A stretch of 64,000 nt of DNA from an uncultured Lachnospiraceae bacterium (GTDB lineage: Bacteria; Bacillota; Clostridia; Lachnospirales; Lachnospiraceae): contig CAJUEY010000006.1 in NCBI GenBank assembly GCA_910585825.1, positions 176 through 64,175 of the forward strand, given 5' to 3'. The notes beneath the pieces are model-generated. The model saw only the letters and a program-made list of their open reading frames with translations. It did not search any database and was not told the origin of the DNA. Below, piece after piece: positions 7,981-15,610 of the stretch. The stretch's first letter is position 1; the number at the start of each line of letters is the position of its first letter. The translations under genes were made by a program, and so were the position numbers.

Positions 7981-8700
7981 TTGAATAATGCAGTTTTGCT
8001 GGCTTCTGGCGCAGATATTGATATTATGGTGCATGGTTTGATTTCTTATGAAGTATTCGGACAAACCTGCTGGATCACGACGACGCATGTATGCACACTC
8101 ATTGTGATGATCGTTTTGATCGGATTTTTTATCGCTGCCAATCGTAAGATTAAGTCGGCCAAAGAAGTACCGGATGGATTTCAAAATGTGGTGGAACTGA
8201 TTGTGGAGAAGTTAGATAGTATGGTCAAAGGCGTTATGGGTGTAAACTCTGCGAAGTTTGCCAATTATATCAGCACAATTTTCATTTTTATTTTGATGAG
8301 CAACATATCCGGAGTTTTTGGATTAAGGCCGCCGACCGCAGATTATGGTGTGACATTTGCACTGGGTGTAATGACATTTTGTCTGATACATTTTAACAAA
8401 TTCAAACACCAGCATGTTTCGGGTGTATTAAAAGGACTGTGCGATCCATGGCCGATTTGGGCGCCGATTAATATTATCAGTGACATTGCTGTGCCGGTTT
8501 CATTGTCTTTGCGTTTGTTCGCAAATATCTTGTCAGGAACAATTATTATGGCGCTCGTTTATGGGCTGCTTGGCTGGATAGCAACATTCTGGCCGTCTGT
8601 ACTTCATGTGTACTTCGACCTGTTTTCAGGAGCAATTCAGACTTATGTATTCTGTATGTTGACAATGACATACATTAGTGATGCAATTGGTTCAGAGTAA
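7981..8700 (+). CDS. atpB: F1Fo ATP synthase subunit a
   Basis: The 239-residue membrane subunit forms the ion half-channels next to the c-ring. The essential Arg is in SLRLFANILSG, and several transmembrane helices are evident. The usual C-terminal motif QTYVFCMLTMTYIS is also present. Translation starts with TTG at 7981 after AGGAGGTGAG at 7968-7977. Confidence 0.95.
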   Translation: MNNAVLLASGADIDIMVHGLISYEVFGQTCWITTTHVCTLIVMIVLIGFFIAANRKIKSAKEVPDGFQNVVELIVEKLDSMVKGVMGVNSAKFANYISTIFIFILMSNISGVFGLRPPTADYGVTFALGVMTFCLIHFNKFKHQHVSGVLKGLCDPWPIWAPINIISDIAVPVSLSLRLFANILSGTIIMALVYGLLGWIATFWPSVLHVYFDLFSGAIQTYVFCMLTMTYISDAIGSE

Positions 8701-8742
8701 ATCATGTTTACAATTATATTTTAATATAGGAGGAATTTTATT

Positions 8743-9000
8743 ATGAATATTTCAGGAAATGACTTAATTTTAGCTTGCTCAGCAATCGGCGCAGGACTGG
8801 CAGTTATTGCCGGTATCGGACCTGGTGTAGGACAGGGTATTGCAGCAGGTTATGCGGCAAACGCAGTAGGAAGAAATCCGGGAGCAAAATCTGACATTAC
8901 ATCTACAATGTTATTAGGACAGGCGGTAGCAGAGACAACAGGTCTTTACGGTCTGCTCGTTGCAATCCTCTTACTTTTCGTAAAACCATTAACATGGTAA
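8743..9000 (+). CDS. atpE: F1Fo ATP synthase subunit c, predicted Na+ type
   Basis: The 85-residue two-helix proteolipid makes up the rotor ring. Helix 1 contains GIGPGVGQG and helix 2 contains GQAVAETTGLY. Gln31, Glu64, Thr65, Thr66 and Tyr69 align with the Na+ ligand set known from Ilyobacter (Gln32, Glu65, Ser66, Thr67, Tyr70), with the conservative change Ser to Thr. Na+ rather than H+ coupling is inferred from this. A good GGAGG ribosome binding site fits the high expression needed. Confidence 0.96.
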   Translation: MNISGNDLILACSAIGAGLAVIAGIGPGVGQGIAAGYAANAVGRNPGAKSDITSTMLLGQAVAETTGLYGLLVAILLLFVKPLTW

Positions 9001-9043
9001 TACCTGGTGACATAAATACGGAAAGGAGGGTGAACTTCTAGTT

Positions 9044-9559
9044 ATGGACAGATTGTTTGGACTTGACATGCAGCTTTTGATGGATGCGCTGCAGATCGGA
9101 GTGTCTGTATTTGTGCTGTTTTTGCTTGGAAGCTATCTTTTATTCAATCCGGTTCGCAAGATGTTAAAAGACAGACAGGAAGGAATCAAAAAGAATATTG
9201 ACGATGCAAATGCAGACAAGGAAAGTGCAGCGGCATTAAAAGCACAGTACGAGGAAAAGCTTAAGGGCATAGACAAAGAAGCGGAGCAGATTTTAAGTGA
9301 AGCGCGTCAAAAAGCTTTGAAGAATGAAGCCAAAATGATAGAAGAGGCGAAAGAAGAAGCCGCCCGTATTATTGAGAGAGCCAATGAAGAAGCTGTATTG
9401 GAGAAGAAGCGTGCAGTAGATGAGGTAAAGCAGGAAATGATTGCAGTGGCATCTATGATGGCTGCCAAAGTCGTTGCAGCTTCTATTGATACAAGCATTC
9501 AGAATACGCTTGTAGAAGAAACATTGAAAGAAATGGGTGATTCGACATGGCTAAGCTAG
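9044..9559 (+). CDS. atpF: F1Fo ATP synthase subunit b
   Basis: The 171-residue peripheral-stalk subunit has one N-terminal membrane helix (about residues 12-32) followed by a long charged coiled coil rich in Ala, Glu and Lys. The early FNPVRKMLKDRQEGI segment is typical. AGGAGGG lies at 9022-9028. The end overlaps atpH by 13 bases. Confidence 0.95.
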   Translation: MDRLFGLDMQLLMDALQIGVSVFVLFLLGSYLLFNPVRKMLKDRQEGIKKNIDDANADKESAAALKAQYEEKLKGIDKEAEQILSEARQKALKNEAKMIEEAKEEAARIIERANEEAVLEKKRAVDEVKQEMIAVASMMAAKVVAASIDTSIQNTLVEETLKEMGDSTWLS

Positions 9560-10113
9560 TATCAAAAACATATGGGGATGCATTGTTTGAGATTGCGCAG
9601 GAAGAAGGGCGTATGGATTCTTTCTATGAAGAAGCGGAAGGCATAAGAGCTGTATTAAAAGAAAATACGCAGATTTCCAAATTAATGAATCATCCCAAAA
9701 TTGTAAAAGAAGAAAAAATTCAGATCATAGAAAATATATTCAAAGGCCGGGTATCCGACGAACTTGTGGGCCTTATGCGTATGATCGTGGATAAAGGACA
9801 TTTTGCAGAAATGGACCAGGTGCTTTCATATTTCATTACAGAAGTAAAAGAATCAAAACACATTGGCACTGCTTATGTGACGACAGCAGTGGAATTATCC
9901 GATGAACAAAAAGCACAGGTGACAGACAAACTGATCCGGACTACGAATTATGTGGAATTTGAAATGCATTATGACGTAGACGCCGCGTTAATCGGCGGTA
10001 TGGTGATCCGGATCAAGGACAGAGTCGTAGACAGCAGCATTAAGACAAAGCTATACGATTTATCCAGAGAATTATCCAAAATTCAGTTGAAAGTAGGTGA
10101 ATGCGCTCCATGA
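9547..10113 (+). CDS. atpH: F1Fo ATP synthase subunit delta
   Basis: The 188-residue subunit links the peripheral stalk to the top of F1. The N-terminal helical domain starts with YGDALFEIAQEEGRM, and the C-terminal signature is DAALIGGMVIRIKDRVVDSS. It overlaps both atpF and, slightly, atpA, consistent with translational coupling. Confidence 0.95.
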   Translation: MAKLVSKTYGDALFEIAQEEGRMDSFYEEAEGIRAVLKENTQISKLMNHPKIVKEEKIQIIENIFKGRVSDELVGLMRMIVDKGHFAEMDQVLSYFITEVKESKHIGTAYVTTAVELSDEQKAQVTDKLIRTTNYVEFEMHYDVDAALIGGMVIRIKDRVVDSSIKTKLYDLSRELSKIQLKVGECAP

Positions 10114-11615
10114 ATTTAAGACCGGAAGAAATCAGTTCTGTGATTAAAGAGCAAATTAAAAGATATGCAGCGCAGCTTCAGGTGGCAGATGTGGGAACCG
10201 TTATTCAGGTGGCAGACGGTATTGCCCGCATTCACGGCCTGGAGAATGCAATGCAGGGTGAGCTTCTCGAATTTCCCGGTGAAGTATACGGAATGGTATT
10301 AAACCTGGAGGAAGATAACGTTGGTGCGGTATTGCTGGGTGACAGCAGAAACATCAATGAAGGAGATACAGTAAAGACTACAGGAAGAGTAGTTGAGGTT
10401 CCGGTTGGCGACGCTATGTCAGGACGTGTAGTCAATGCATTAGGACAGCCAATCGACGGAAAAGGACCAATTGAAACAGATAAATATCGTCAGATTGAAC
10501 GTGTGGCAAGCGGTGTTATTTCCAGAAAATCAGTGGATACGCCGCTGCAGACAGGTATCAAGGCGATTGACGCCATGATTCCCATCGGCCGCGGACAGCG
10601 CGAGCTTATTATCGGTGACAAACAGACCGGTAAAACAGCAATAGCGATTGACACCATCATTAACCAAAAAGGAAAAAATGTAAAATGTATTTATGTAGCA
10701 ATCGGTCAGAAAGCATCTACCGTTGCTTCTATTGTAAAGACATTGGAAGAGTTTGGAGCAATGTCTTATACCACAGTTGTAGCATCCACAGCAAGTGAGC
10801 TGGCTCCCCTTCAGTATATAGCTCCTTATTCCGGATGCGCCATCGGTGAGGAATGGATGGAAAATGGAGAAGATGTACTGGTTGTATACGATGATTTAAG
10901 CAAGCATGCGACGGCTTACCGTACACTTTCCTTATTGTTGAAGAGACCGCCGGGACGTGAGGCTTATCCGGGTGATGTATTCTACCTTCATTCCAGATTG
11001 TTAGAACGTGCAGCAAAATTAAACGATAAGTTAGGCGGAGGTTCTTTAACGGCGCTTCCGATTATTGAAACGCAGGCAGGCGATGTTTCTGCTTATATTC
11101 CGACCAATGTTATTTCGATTACAGACGGACAGATCTATCTGGAAACAGATATGTTTAACGCAGGTTTCCGTCCGGCGATTAACGCAGGTCTTTCCGTATC
11201 ACGAGTAGGAGGCGCTGCGCAGATCAAGGCAATTAAAAAGATTGCAGCTCCGATCCGTGTGGAATTGGCACAATACCGTGAGCTGGCAGCTTTCTCTCAG
11301 TTCGGTTCTGAATTGGACGACGATACAAAAGAGAAACTGGCACAGGGCGAAAGAATCCGTGAGATCCTGAAACAGCCTCAGTATAAGCCGATGCCGGTTG
11401 AAAATCAGGTTGTGATTATTTATGCTGCAACGAAAAAATATCTCATCGATATTCCGGTAGAAGATATTTTACGTTTTGAAGAAGAGCTGTTTAATTATGT
11501 GGAAACAAAGTATCCGGAAATCTTAGAGTCTATCCGTAAGACGAAAGAGATGACTGCAGAAAATGAAAAAGCATTAATTAAGGCCATTGAGGAATGTAAA
11601 GCATCTTTTAAGTAA
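10110..11615 (+). CDS. atpA: F1Fo ATP synthase subunit alpha
   Basis: The 501-residue non-catalytic nucleotide-binding subunit carries the P-loop GDKQTGKTAIAID and the arginine-finger region SVSRVGGAAQIKAIK. The ATG at 10110 (MNLRPEEISSVIKEQI) gives the standard N-terminus and sits about 10 bases after AGGTGA. An ATG at 10101 is in frame but only 2-3 bases from that site. Length is standard. Confidence 0.97.
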   Translation: MNLRPEEISSVIKEQIKRYAAQLQVADVGTVIQVADGIARIHGLENAMQGELLEFPGEVYGMVLNLEEDNVGAVLLGDSRNINEGDTVKTTGRVVEVPVGDAMSGRVVNALGQPIDGKGPIETDKYRQIERVASGVISRKSVDTPLQTGIKAIDAMIPIGRGQRELIIGDKQTGKTAIAIDTIINQKGKNVKCIYVAIGQKASTVASIVKTLEEFGAMSYTTVVASTASELAPLQYIAPYSGCAIGEEWMENGEDVLVVYDDLSKHATAYRTLSLLLKRPPGREAYPGDVFYLHSRLLERAAKLNDKLGGGSLTALPIIETQAGDVSAYIPTNVISITDGQIYLETDMFNAGFRPAINAGLSVSRVGGAAQIKAIKKIAAPIRVELAQYRELAAFSQFGSELDDDTKEKLAQGERIREILKQPQYKPMPVENQVVIIYAATKKYLIDIPVEDILRFEEELFNYVETKYPEILESIRKTKEMTAENEKALIKAIEECKASFK

Positions 11616-11696
11616 TTTATAAATAAGGGAAAACCTTTCAGGCATCCCTTTATGTGCAAAAAGCTGCACAAGAATAAGGTAAGGCGGTGAGAGAAT

Positions 11697-12551
11697 ATGG
11701 CCTCTATGAGGGACATCAAGCGAAGAAGAAGCAGCATACAGAGTACGCAGCAAATCACAAAAGCCATGAAGCTTGTTTCTACCGTTAAACTGCAAAAGGC
11801 AAAGAACCGTGCAGAAGAAACGAATCCATATTTTAATTACATGTATCAGACCGTAGTTTCCATGCTGCAAAGATCGGGAACGATCAGGCATCCCTACCTG
11901 AAGGCGGGCGAATCGCAGAAAAAAGCGATTGTAGTCATTACTTCTAACCGTGGACTTGCAGGCGGCTATAATTCAAATGTTGTTAAGCTGGTGACAGACA
12001 GCGGATTTTCTAAAGAAGATGTCAGGATTTATGCGATCGGAAATAAAGGAAAAGAAACGCTGGAACGGCGTGGATATGAGATTGCAGCGGATTACTCCGG
12101 TGTGATCGAGGCTCCTGTATATGAAGATGCAGCAGCAGTCTGCGGGAAAGTATTACAGGCTTTCCAGGATGGTGAAATCGGTGAGATTTATCTGGCATAT
12201 ACGCATTTTAAGAATACCGTAAGTCATGAGCCGACACTGATGAAGCTTCTTCCTGTTGAGATTGATGAAAAAGAGGTAAAAGAGGATTCCAACATTCTGA
12301 TGACATATGAGCCGAATGATGAAGAAGCTTTGGATATGATCATTCCCAAATATATTACAAGCTTATTCTATGGAGCGCTGGTAGAGGCGGTTGCCAGTGA
12401 AAACGGCGCCAGAATGCAGGCAATGGATGCTGCAACAAGCAATGCAGAAGACATGATTAGTGATTTGTCACTGAAATATAACAGAGCGCGTCAGGGCTCA
12501 ATTACACAGGAATTAACAGAAATTATTGCGGGCGCATCAGCAATTTCCTAA
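11697..12551 (+). CDS. atpG: F1Fo ATP synthase subunit gamma
   Basis: The 284-residue central-stalk subunit has the expected N-terminal coiled coil (MRDIKRRRSSIQSTQQITKA) and the C-terminal helix ending in NRARQGSITQELTEIIAGA. AAGGCGGTGAG lies before the ATG. An 81-base gap separates it from atpA and a 97-base gap with a hairpin repeat follows it. Confidence 0.96.
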   Translation: MASMRDIKRRRSSIQSTQQITKAMKLVSTVKLQKAKNRAEETNPYFNYMYQTVVSMLQRSGTIRHPYLKAGESQKKAIVVITSNRGLAGGYNSNVVKLVTDSGFSKEDVRIYAIGNKGKETLERRGYEIAADYSGVIEAPVYEDAAAVCGKVLQAFQDGEIGEIYLAYTHFKNTVSHEPTLMKLLPVEIDEKEVKEDSNILMTYEPNDEEALDMIIPKYITSLFYGALVEAVASENGARMQAMDAATSNAEDMISDLSLKYNRARQGSITQELTEIIAGASAIS

Positions 12552-12640
12552 TGTATGCCGAAAGGCATGGAGGGTATTTCCTACGTTATGCCGAAAGCAA
12601 AAAGGAAACTGCAGTGCGTGGAATAAAAATAAGGAGTGAT
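12552..12640 (+). repeat. GNRA-hairpin repeat element between atpG and atpD
   Basis: ATGCC-GAAA-GGCAT at 12555-12568 is a perfect 5-bp hairpin with a GNRA tetraloop, and a related ATGCCGAAAGC recurs about 30 bases later. TTTCCT and AGGAAA further downstream can pair. The same ATGCCGRAAGGCA core occurs three times near 25.7 kb. The element lies inside the operon and may tune stability or relative expression of flanking segments. Confidence 0.6.
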
Positions 12641-12648
12641 AGGAAAAA

Positions 12649-14040
12649 ATGGCAGATAAGAATATAGGTAAAATCACTCAGATCATCGGCGCCGTTTTGG
12701 ATATAAAATTTTCAGAAGGGCAACTGCCGGAGATTAACGACGCTATCAATGTTACCACAAAAGACGGTAAAAAACTGGTAGTGGAAGTGTCTCAGCATCT
12801 GGGTGATGATACAGTCAGATGTATCGCCATGGGCTCTACAGACGGACTTGTCCGTGGAATGGATGCAGAGGCCACCGGAACATCCATCAGCGTTCCGGTT
12901 GGAGAAAACACCCTGGGACGTATGTTTAATGTCTTGGGAGAACCCATTGATGAGGTGGCGCCTCCCAAAAATGTAGAATACTGGCCGATACACAGAAAGG
13001 CTCCCTCTTTTGAGGAGCAGTCAACCTCTCAGGAAATGTTAGAAACAGGAATCAAAGTCGTAGATCTGCTCTGCCCGTATCAGAAAGGTGGAAAAATCGG
13101 ACTTTTCGGCGGCGCAGGCGTAGGGAAGACCGTATTGATTCAGGAATTGATTCATAACATTGCAACAGAGCACGGTGGATATTCGGTTTTTACCGGCGTA
13201 GGCGAGCGTACCCGTGAGGGAAACGATCTTTACTACGAAATGAAAGAATCCGGCGTTATCGACAAGACGACAATGGTATTCGGACAGATGAACGAGCCGC
13301 CCGGAGCAAGAATGCGTGTGGGATTATCCGGCCTGACTATGGCGGAATACTTCCGTGACAAGGGCGGAAAAGACGTTCTATTGTTCATTGATAATATTTT
13401 CCGTTTTACCCAGGCAGGTTCGGAGGTTTCCGCATTGCTTGGACGTATGCCGTCGGCCGTAGGATATCAGCCGACATTACAGACGGAGATGGGTGCATTG
13501 CAGGAGCGTATCACTTCTACAAAGAACGGTTCCATCACGTCCGTTCAGGCGGTATACGTGCCGGCCGATGACTTAACTGACCCGGCTCCGGCAACCACCT
13601 TTGCCCATTTGGACGCTACGACAGTATTGGAGCGTTCCATTGCAGAGCTTGGAATTTATCCGGCAGTGGATCCCCTTGGTTCTACCTCCCGTATCTTAGA
13701 TCCTCGTATAGTTGGACAGGAGCATTTTGAGGTTGCCAGAGGAGTGCAGGAGATTTTACAGAAATATAAAGAGCTTCAGGATATCATCGCAATTTTGGGT
13801 ATGGACGAATTGTCAGAAGATGATAAACTTGTCGTAAACCGAGCAAGAAAGGTACAGAGATTTTTGTCTCAGCCGTTTTTCGTAGCAGGACAGTTTACCG
13901 GTCTGGAAGGAAAATATGTTCCAATCGCAGAAACCGTAAGAGGTTTCCGTGAAATCATCGAAGGCAAGCTGGACGACGTACCGGAAAGCCATTTCTTAAA
14001 TGCAGGAACGATTGATGAAGTACGTGCCCGTGTGAAGTAA
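12649..14040 (+). CDS. atpD: F1Fo ATP synthase subunit beta
   Basis: The 463-residue catalytic subunit shows the P-loop GGAGVGKTVLIQELI, the catalytic region VGERTREGNDLYYEM and the DELSEDDK hinge (the DELSEED-type motif). Length and order are standard. AAGGAGTG stands about ten bases before the ATG. Confidence 0.98.
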   Translation: MADKNIGKITQIIGAVLDIKFSEGQLPEINDAINVTTKDGKKLVVEVSQHLGDDTVRCIAMGSTDGLVRGMDAEATGTSISVPVGENTLGRMFNVLGEPIDEVAPPKNVEYWPIHRKAPSFEEQSTSQEMLETGIKVVDLLCPYQKGGKIGLFGGAGVGKTVLIQELIHNIATEHGGYSVFTGVGERTREGNDLYYEMKESGVIDKTTMVFGQMNEPPGARMRVGLSGLTMAEYFRDKGGKDVLLFIDNIFRFTQAGSEVSALLGRMPSAVGYQPTLQTEMGALQERITSTKNGSITSVQAVYVPADDLTDPAPATTFAHLDATTVLERSIAELGIYPAVDPLGSTSRILDPRIVGQEHFEVARGVQEILQKYKELQDIIAILGMDELSEDDKLVVNRARKVQRFLSQPFFVAGQFTGLEGKYVPIAETVRGFREIIEGKLDDVPESHFLNAGTIDEVRARVK

Positions 14041-14051
14041 GGGGTGATGGT

Positions 14052-14465
14052 ATGGCAGATAATGAAAAAATGTTTCAGGTGAAAATTATTACGCCGGATC
14101 GGATTTTTTATACCGGAGAAGCGGAAATGATCGAATTTACCACAAGCTCCGGGCAGATCGGTGTCTATAAGAAACATATTCCGCTGACCACCGTATTAGC
14201 TCCCGGAGCAGTAATCATTCATGAGGCAGAAGGTGAAAAAGTAGCTGCAGTACATGCAGGATTTGCAGAAGTCTTGCCGGAGCGGGTAACTTTGTTAGCA
14301 GAAATCGCAGAATGGGCGGAAGAAATTGACCTCAGCCGCGCAGAGGCGGCCAAAGCGAGAGCGGAAGAGCGTCTGCAGGCAAAGGCGGCAGATCTTGATC
14401 TTGCCCGTGCAGAGTTTGCGTTGCGGAAGGCGTTGACGCGTATTGGCGTAAAAGACATGAAATAA
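14052..14465 (+). CDS. atpC: F1Fo ATP synthase subunit epsilon
   Basis: The 137-residue regulatory subunit has the N-terminal beta-barrel (FQVKIITPDRIFYTGEAEMI, then GQIGVYKKHIPLTTVL) and a C-terminal helical hairpin rich in Ala, Arg and Glu. It is the last gene of the operon, followed directly by a strong terminator. Confidence 0.95.
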   Translation: MADNEKMFQVKIITPDRIFYTGEAEMIEFTTSSGQIGVYKKHIPLTTVLAPGAVIIHEAEGEKVAAVHAGFAEVLPERVTLLAEIAEWAEEIDLSRAEAAKARAEERLQAKAADLDLARAEFALRKALTRIGVKDMK

Positions 14466-14480
14466 ATTGTTATAACAGAA

Positions 14481-14516
14481 AAAGATCCGGTGGCACAGGC
14501 ACACCGGATCTTTTTG
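14481..14516 (+). terminator. Rho-independent terminator of the atp operon
   Basis: AAGATCCGGTG pairs perfectly with CACCGGATCTT around a 9-base loop, followed by a run of T. Confidence 0.93.
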
Positions 14517-14632
14517 TTGATTCAAGATTAAGAAGAGACATCTAATGGAGAGCTCCCGGTGCATCCGGACGCAGTTTGCTTGATTTGCCCGATATGAAAT
14601 TTATAGATATACGAAAACAGGGAGGGACAGAC

Positions 14633-15292
14633 ATGAAATACGAAAATACAATACACGGAACCTTTTGCAGCAGACCGAATCGGTTTCTGGCAGAAGTAGA
14701 TGTGGATGGAACATTGGAAATAGTACATGTAAAAAACACAGGACGATGTAAAGAACTTTTAATTCCCGGAGCAGATGTCGTTTTACAGAAAGCGGAAAAT
14801 GAAAACCGCAAGACAAAATATGATTTGATCGCCGTATATAAGAAATCCTTAGGCTGGGTAAACATTGACAGTCAGGCGCCGAATAAGGTTGTGCTGGAGT
14901 GGCTGAAAAAGCAGGAATATACCCATATTCAGCCGGAATATAGATATGGAGATTCCAGAATTGATTTTTATATGGAAAAAGGAAACGAAAAATATCTTAT
15001 GGAAGTAAAGGGGTGCACGCTGGAAATGAATGGAATCGGCTATTTTCCGGATGCGCCTACACTGCGCGGCATAAAGCATTTACAAGAACTGACAAAAGCC
15101 GCCAAAGCGGGATGCCATTGTATGGTGGCATTTGTAATTCAAATGGAAGGGGTGCAGGAGGTGCGGCCTAATGTAAGGACTCATCCGGAGTTTAAAGATG
15201 CGTTGGATCAGGCGGAAAAGGCGGGTGTGGAAAAATTATTTTTATCCTGTAGTGTGAAACAGGATGAACTTGTAATCCGCGATTATAAATAA
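14633..15292 (+). CDS. sfsA: SfsA family protein
   Basis: The 219-residue protein is a member of the sugar fermentation stimulation family, which has an N-terminal OB-like DNA-binding part and a nuclease-like C-terminal domain. The latter is visible as SRIDFYME followed by YLMEVKGCTLE (Asp and ExK of a PD-(D/E)XK fold) and FPDAPTLRGIKHLQEL. The true cellular role is not settled for the family. The ATG at 14633 follows GGGAGGG; upstream in-frame codons lack a binding site. Confidence 0.9.
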   Translation: MKYENTIHGTFCSRPNRFLAEVDVDGTLEIVHVKNTGRCKELLIPGADVVLQKAENENRKTKYDLIAVYKKSLGWVNIDSQAPNKVVLEWLKKQEYTHIQPEYRYGDSRIDFYMEKGNEKYLMEVKGCTLEMNGIGYFPDAPTLRGIKHLQELTKAAKAGCHCMVAFVIQMEGVQEVRPNVRTHPEFKDALDQAEKAGVEKLFLSCSVKQDELVIRDYK

Positions 15293-15610
15293 ATGTATAA
15301 TATTCCAGTAATTGTAAAAAAATACTTTATAATTAATCGTTTTCAGTCGAAAAATATAACGTAGAGACTGTTTGAAAAATCATTCCCACCATCTGTTTCC
15401 CCCTCAATTTGCGGTATATTGTATCAAATTCGGTCAACGTAGTCCGCAGCGCCTCCATCATTTGGTACAAATCTCCAATATCATGCCCTTTGAGTACAAA
15501 TTGGGAAACAAATCTGGTAAAAAGCAGTTTTCAAACACACTCTAGTCATAGACAGTTGTTGCAATAAAAAACCAAATGGTAAAATTAAAGTGGAGAGGAG
15601 AAAGTAAGAT
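15293..15610. other. 318-bp intergenic gap with MITE-like remnant and promoter
   Basis: The first 70 bases are AT-rich without recognisable structure. The centre holds the inverted-repeat-bounded element listed separately. The last 65 bases contain a possible promoter (TTGTTG at 15556, TAAAAT at 15580, spacer 18) and the ribosome binding site of the surface protein. Confidence 0.6.
15362..15544. mobile_element. MITE-like or truncated IS remnant with terminal inverted repeats
   Basis: TAGAGACTGTTTGAAAA at 15362-15378 and the reverse complement of 15528-15544 (TAGAGTGTGTTTGAAAA) match at all but two or three positions. Between them the - strand is open without a stop for about 56 codons and reads like a protein end (for example GHDIGDLYQMMEALRTTL). 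This suggests a deletion derivative of an insertion sequence that keeps both ends and a fragment of its gene. I cannot name the parent family and no clear target-site duplication was seen. Confidence 0.6.
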
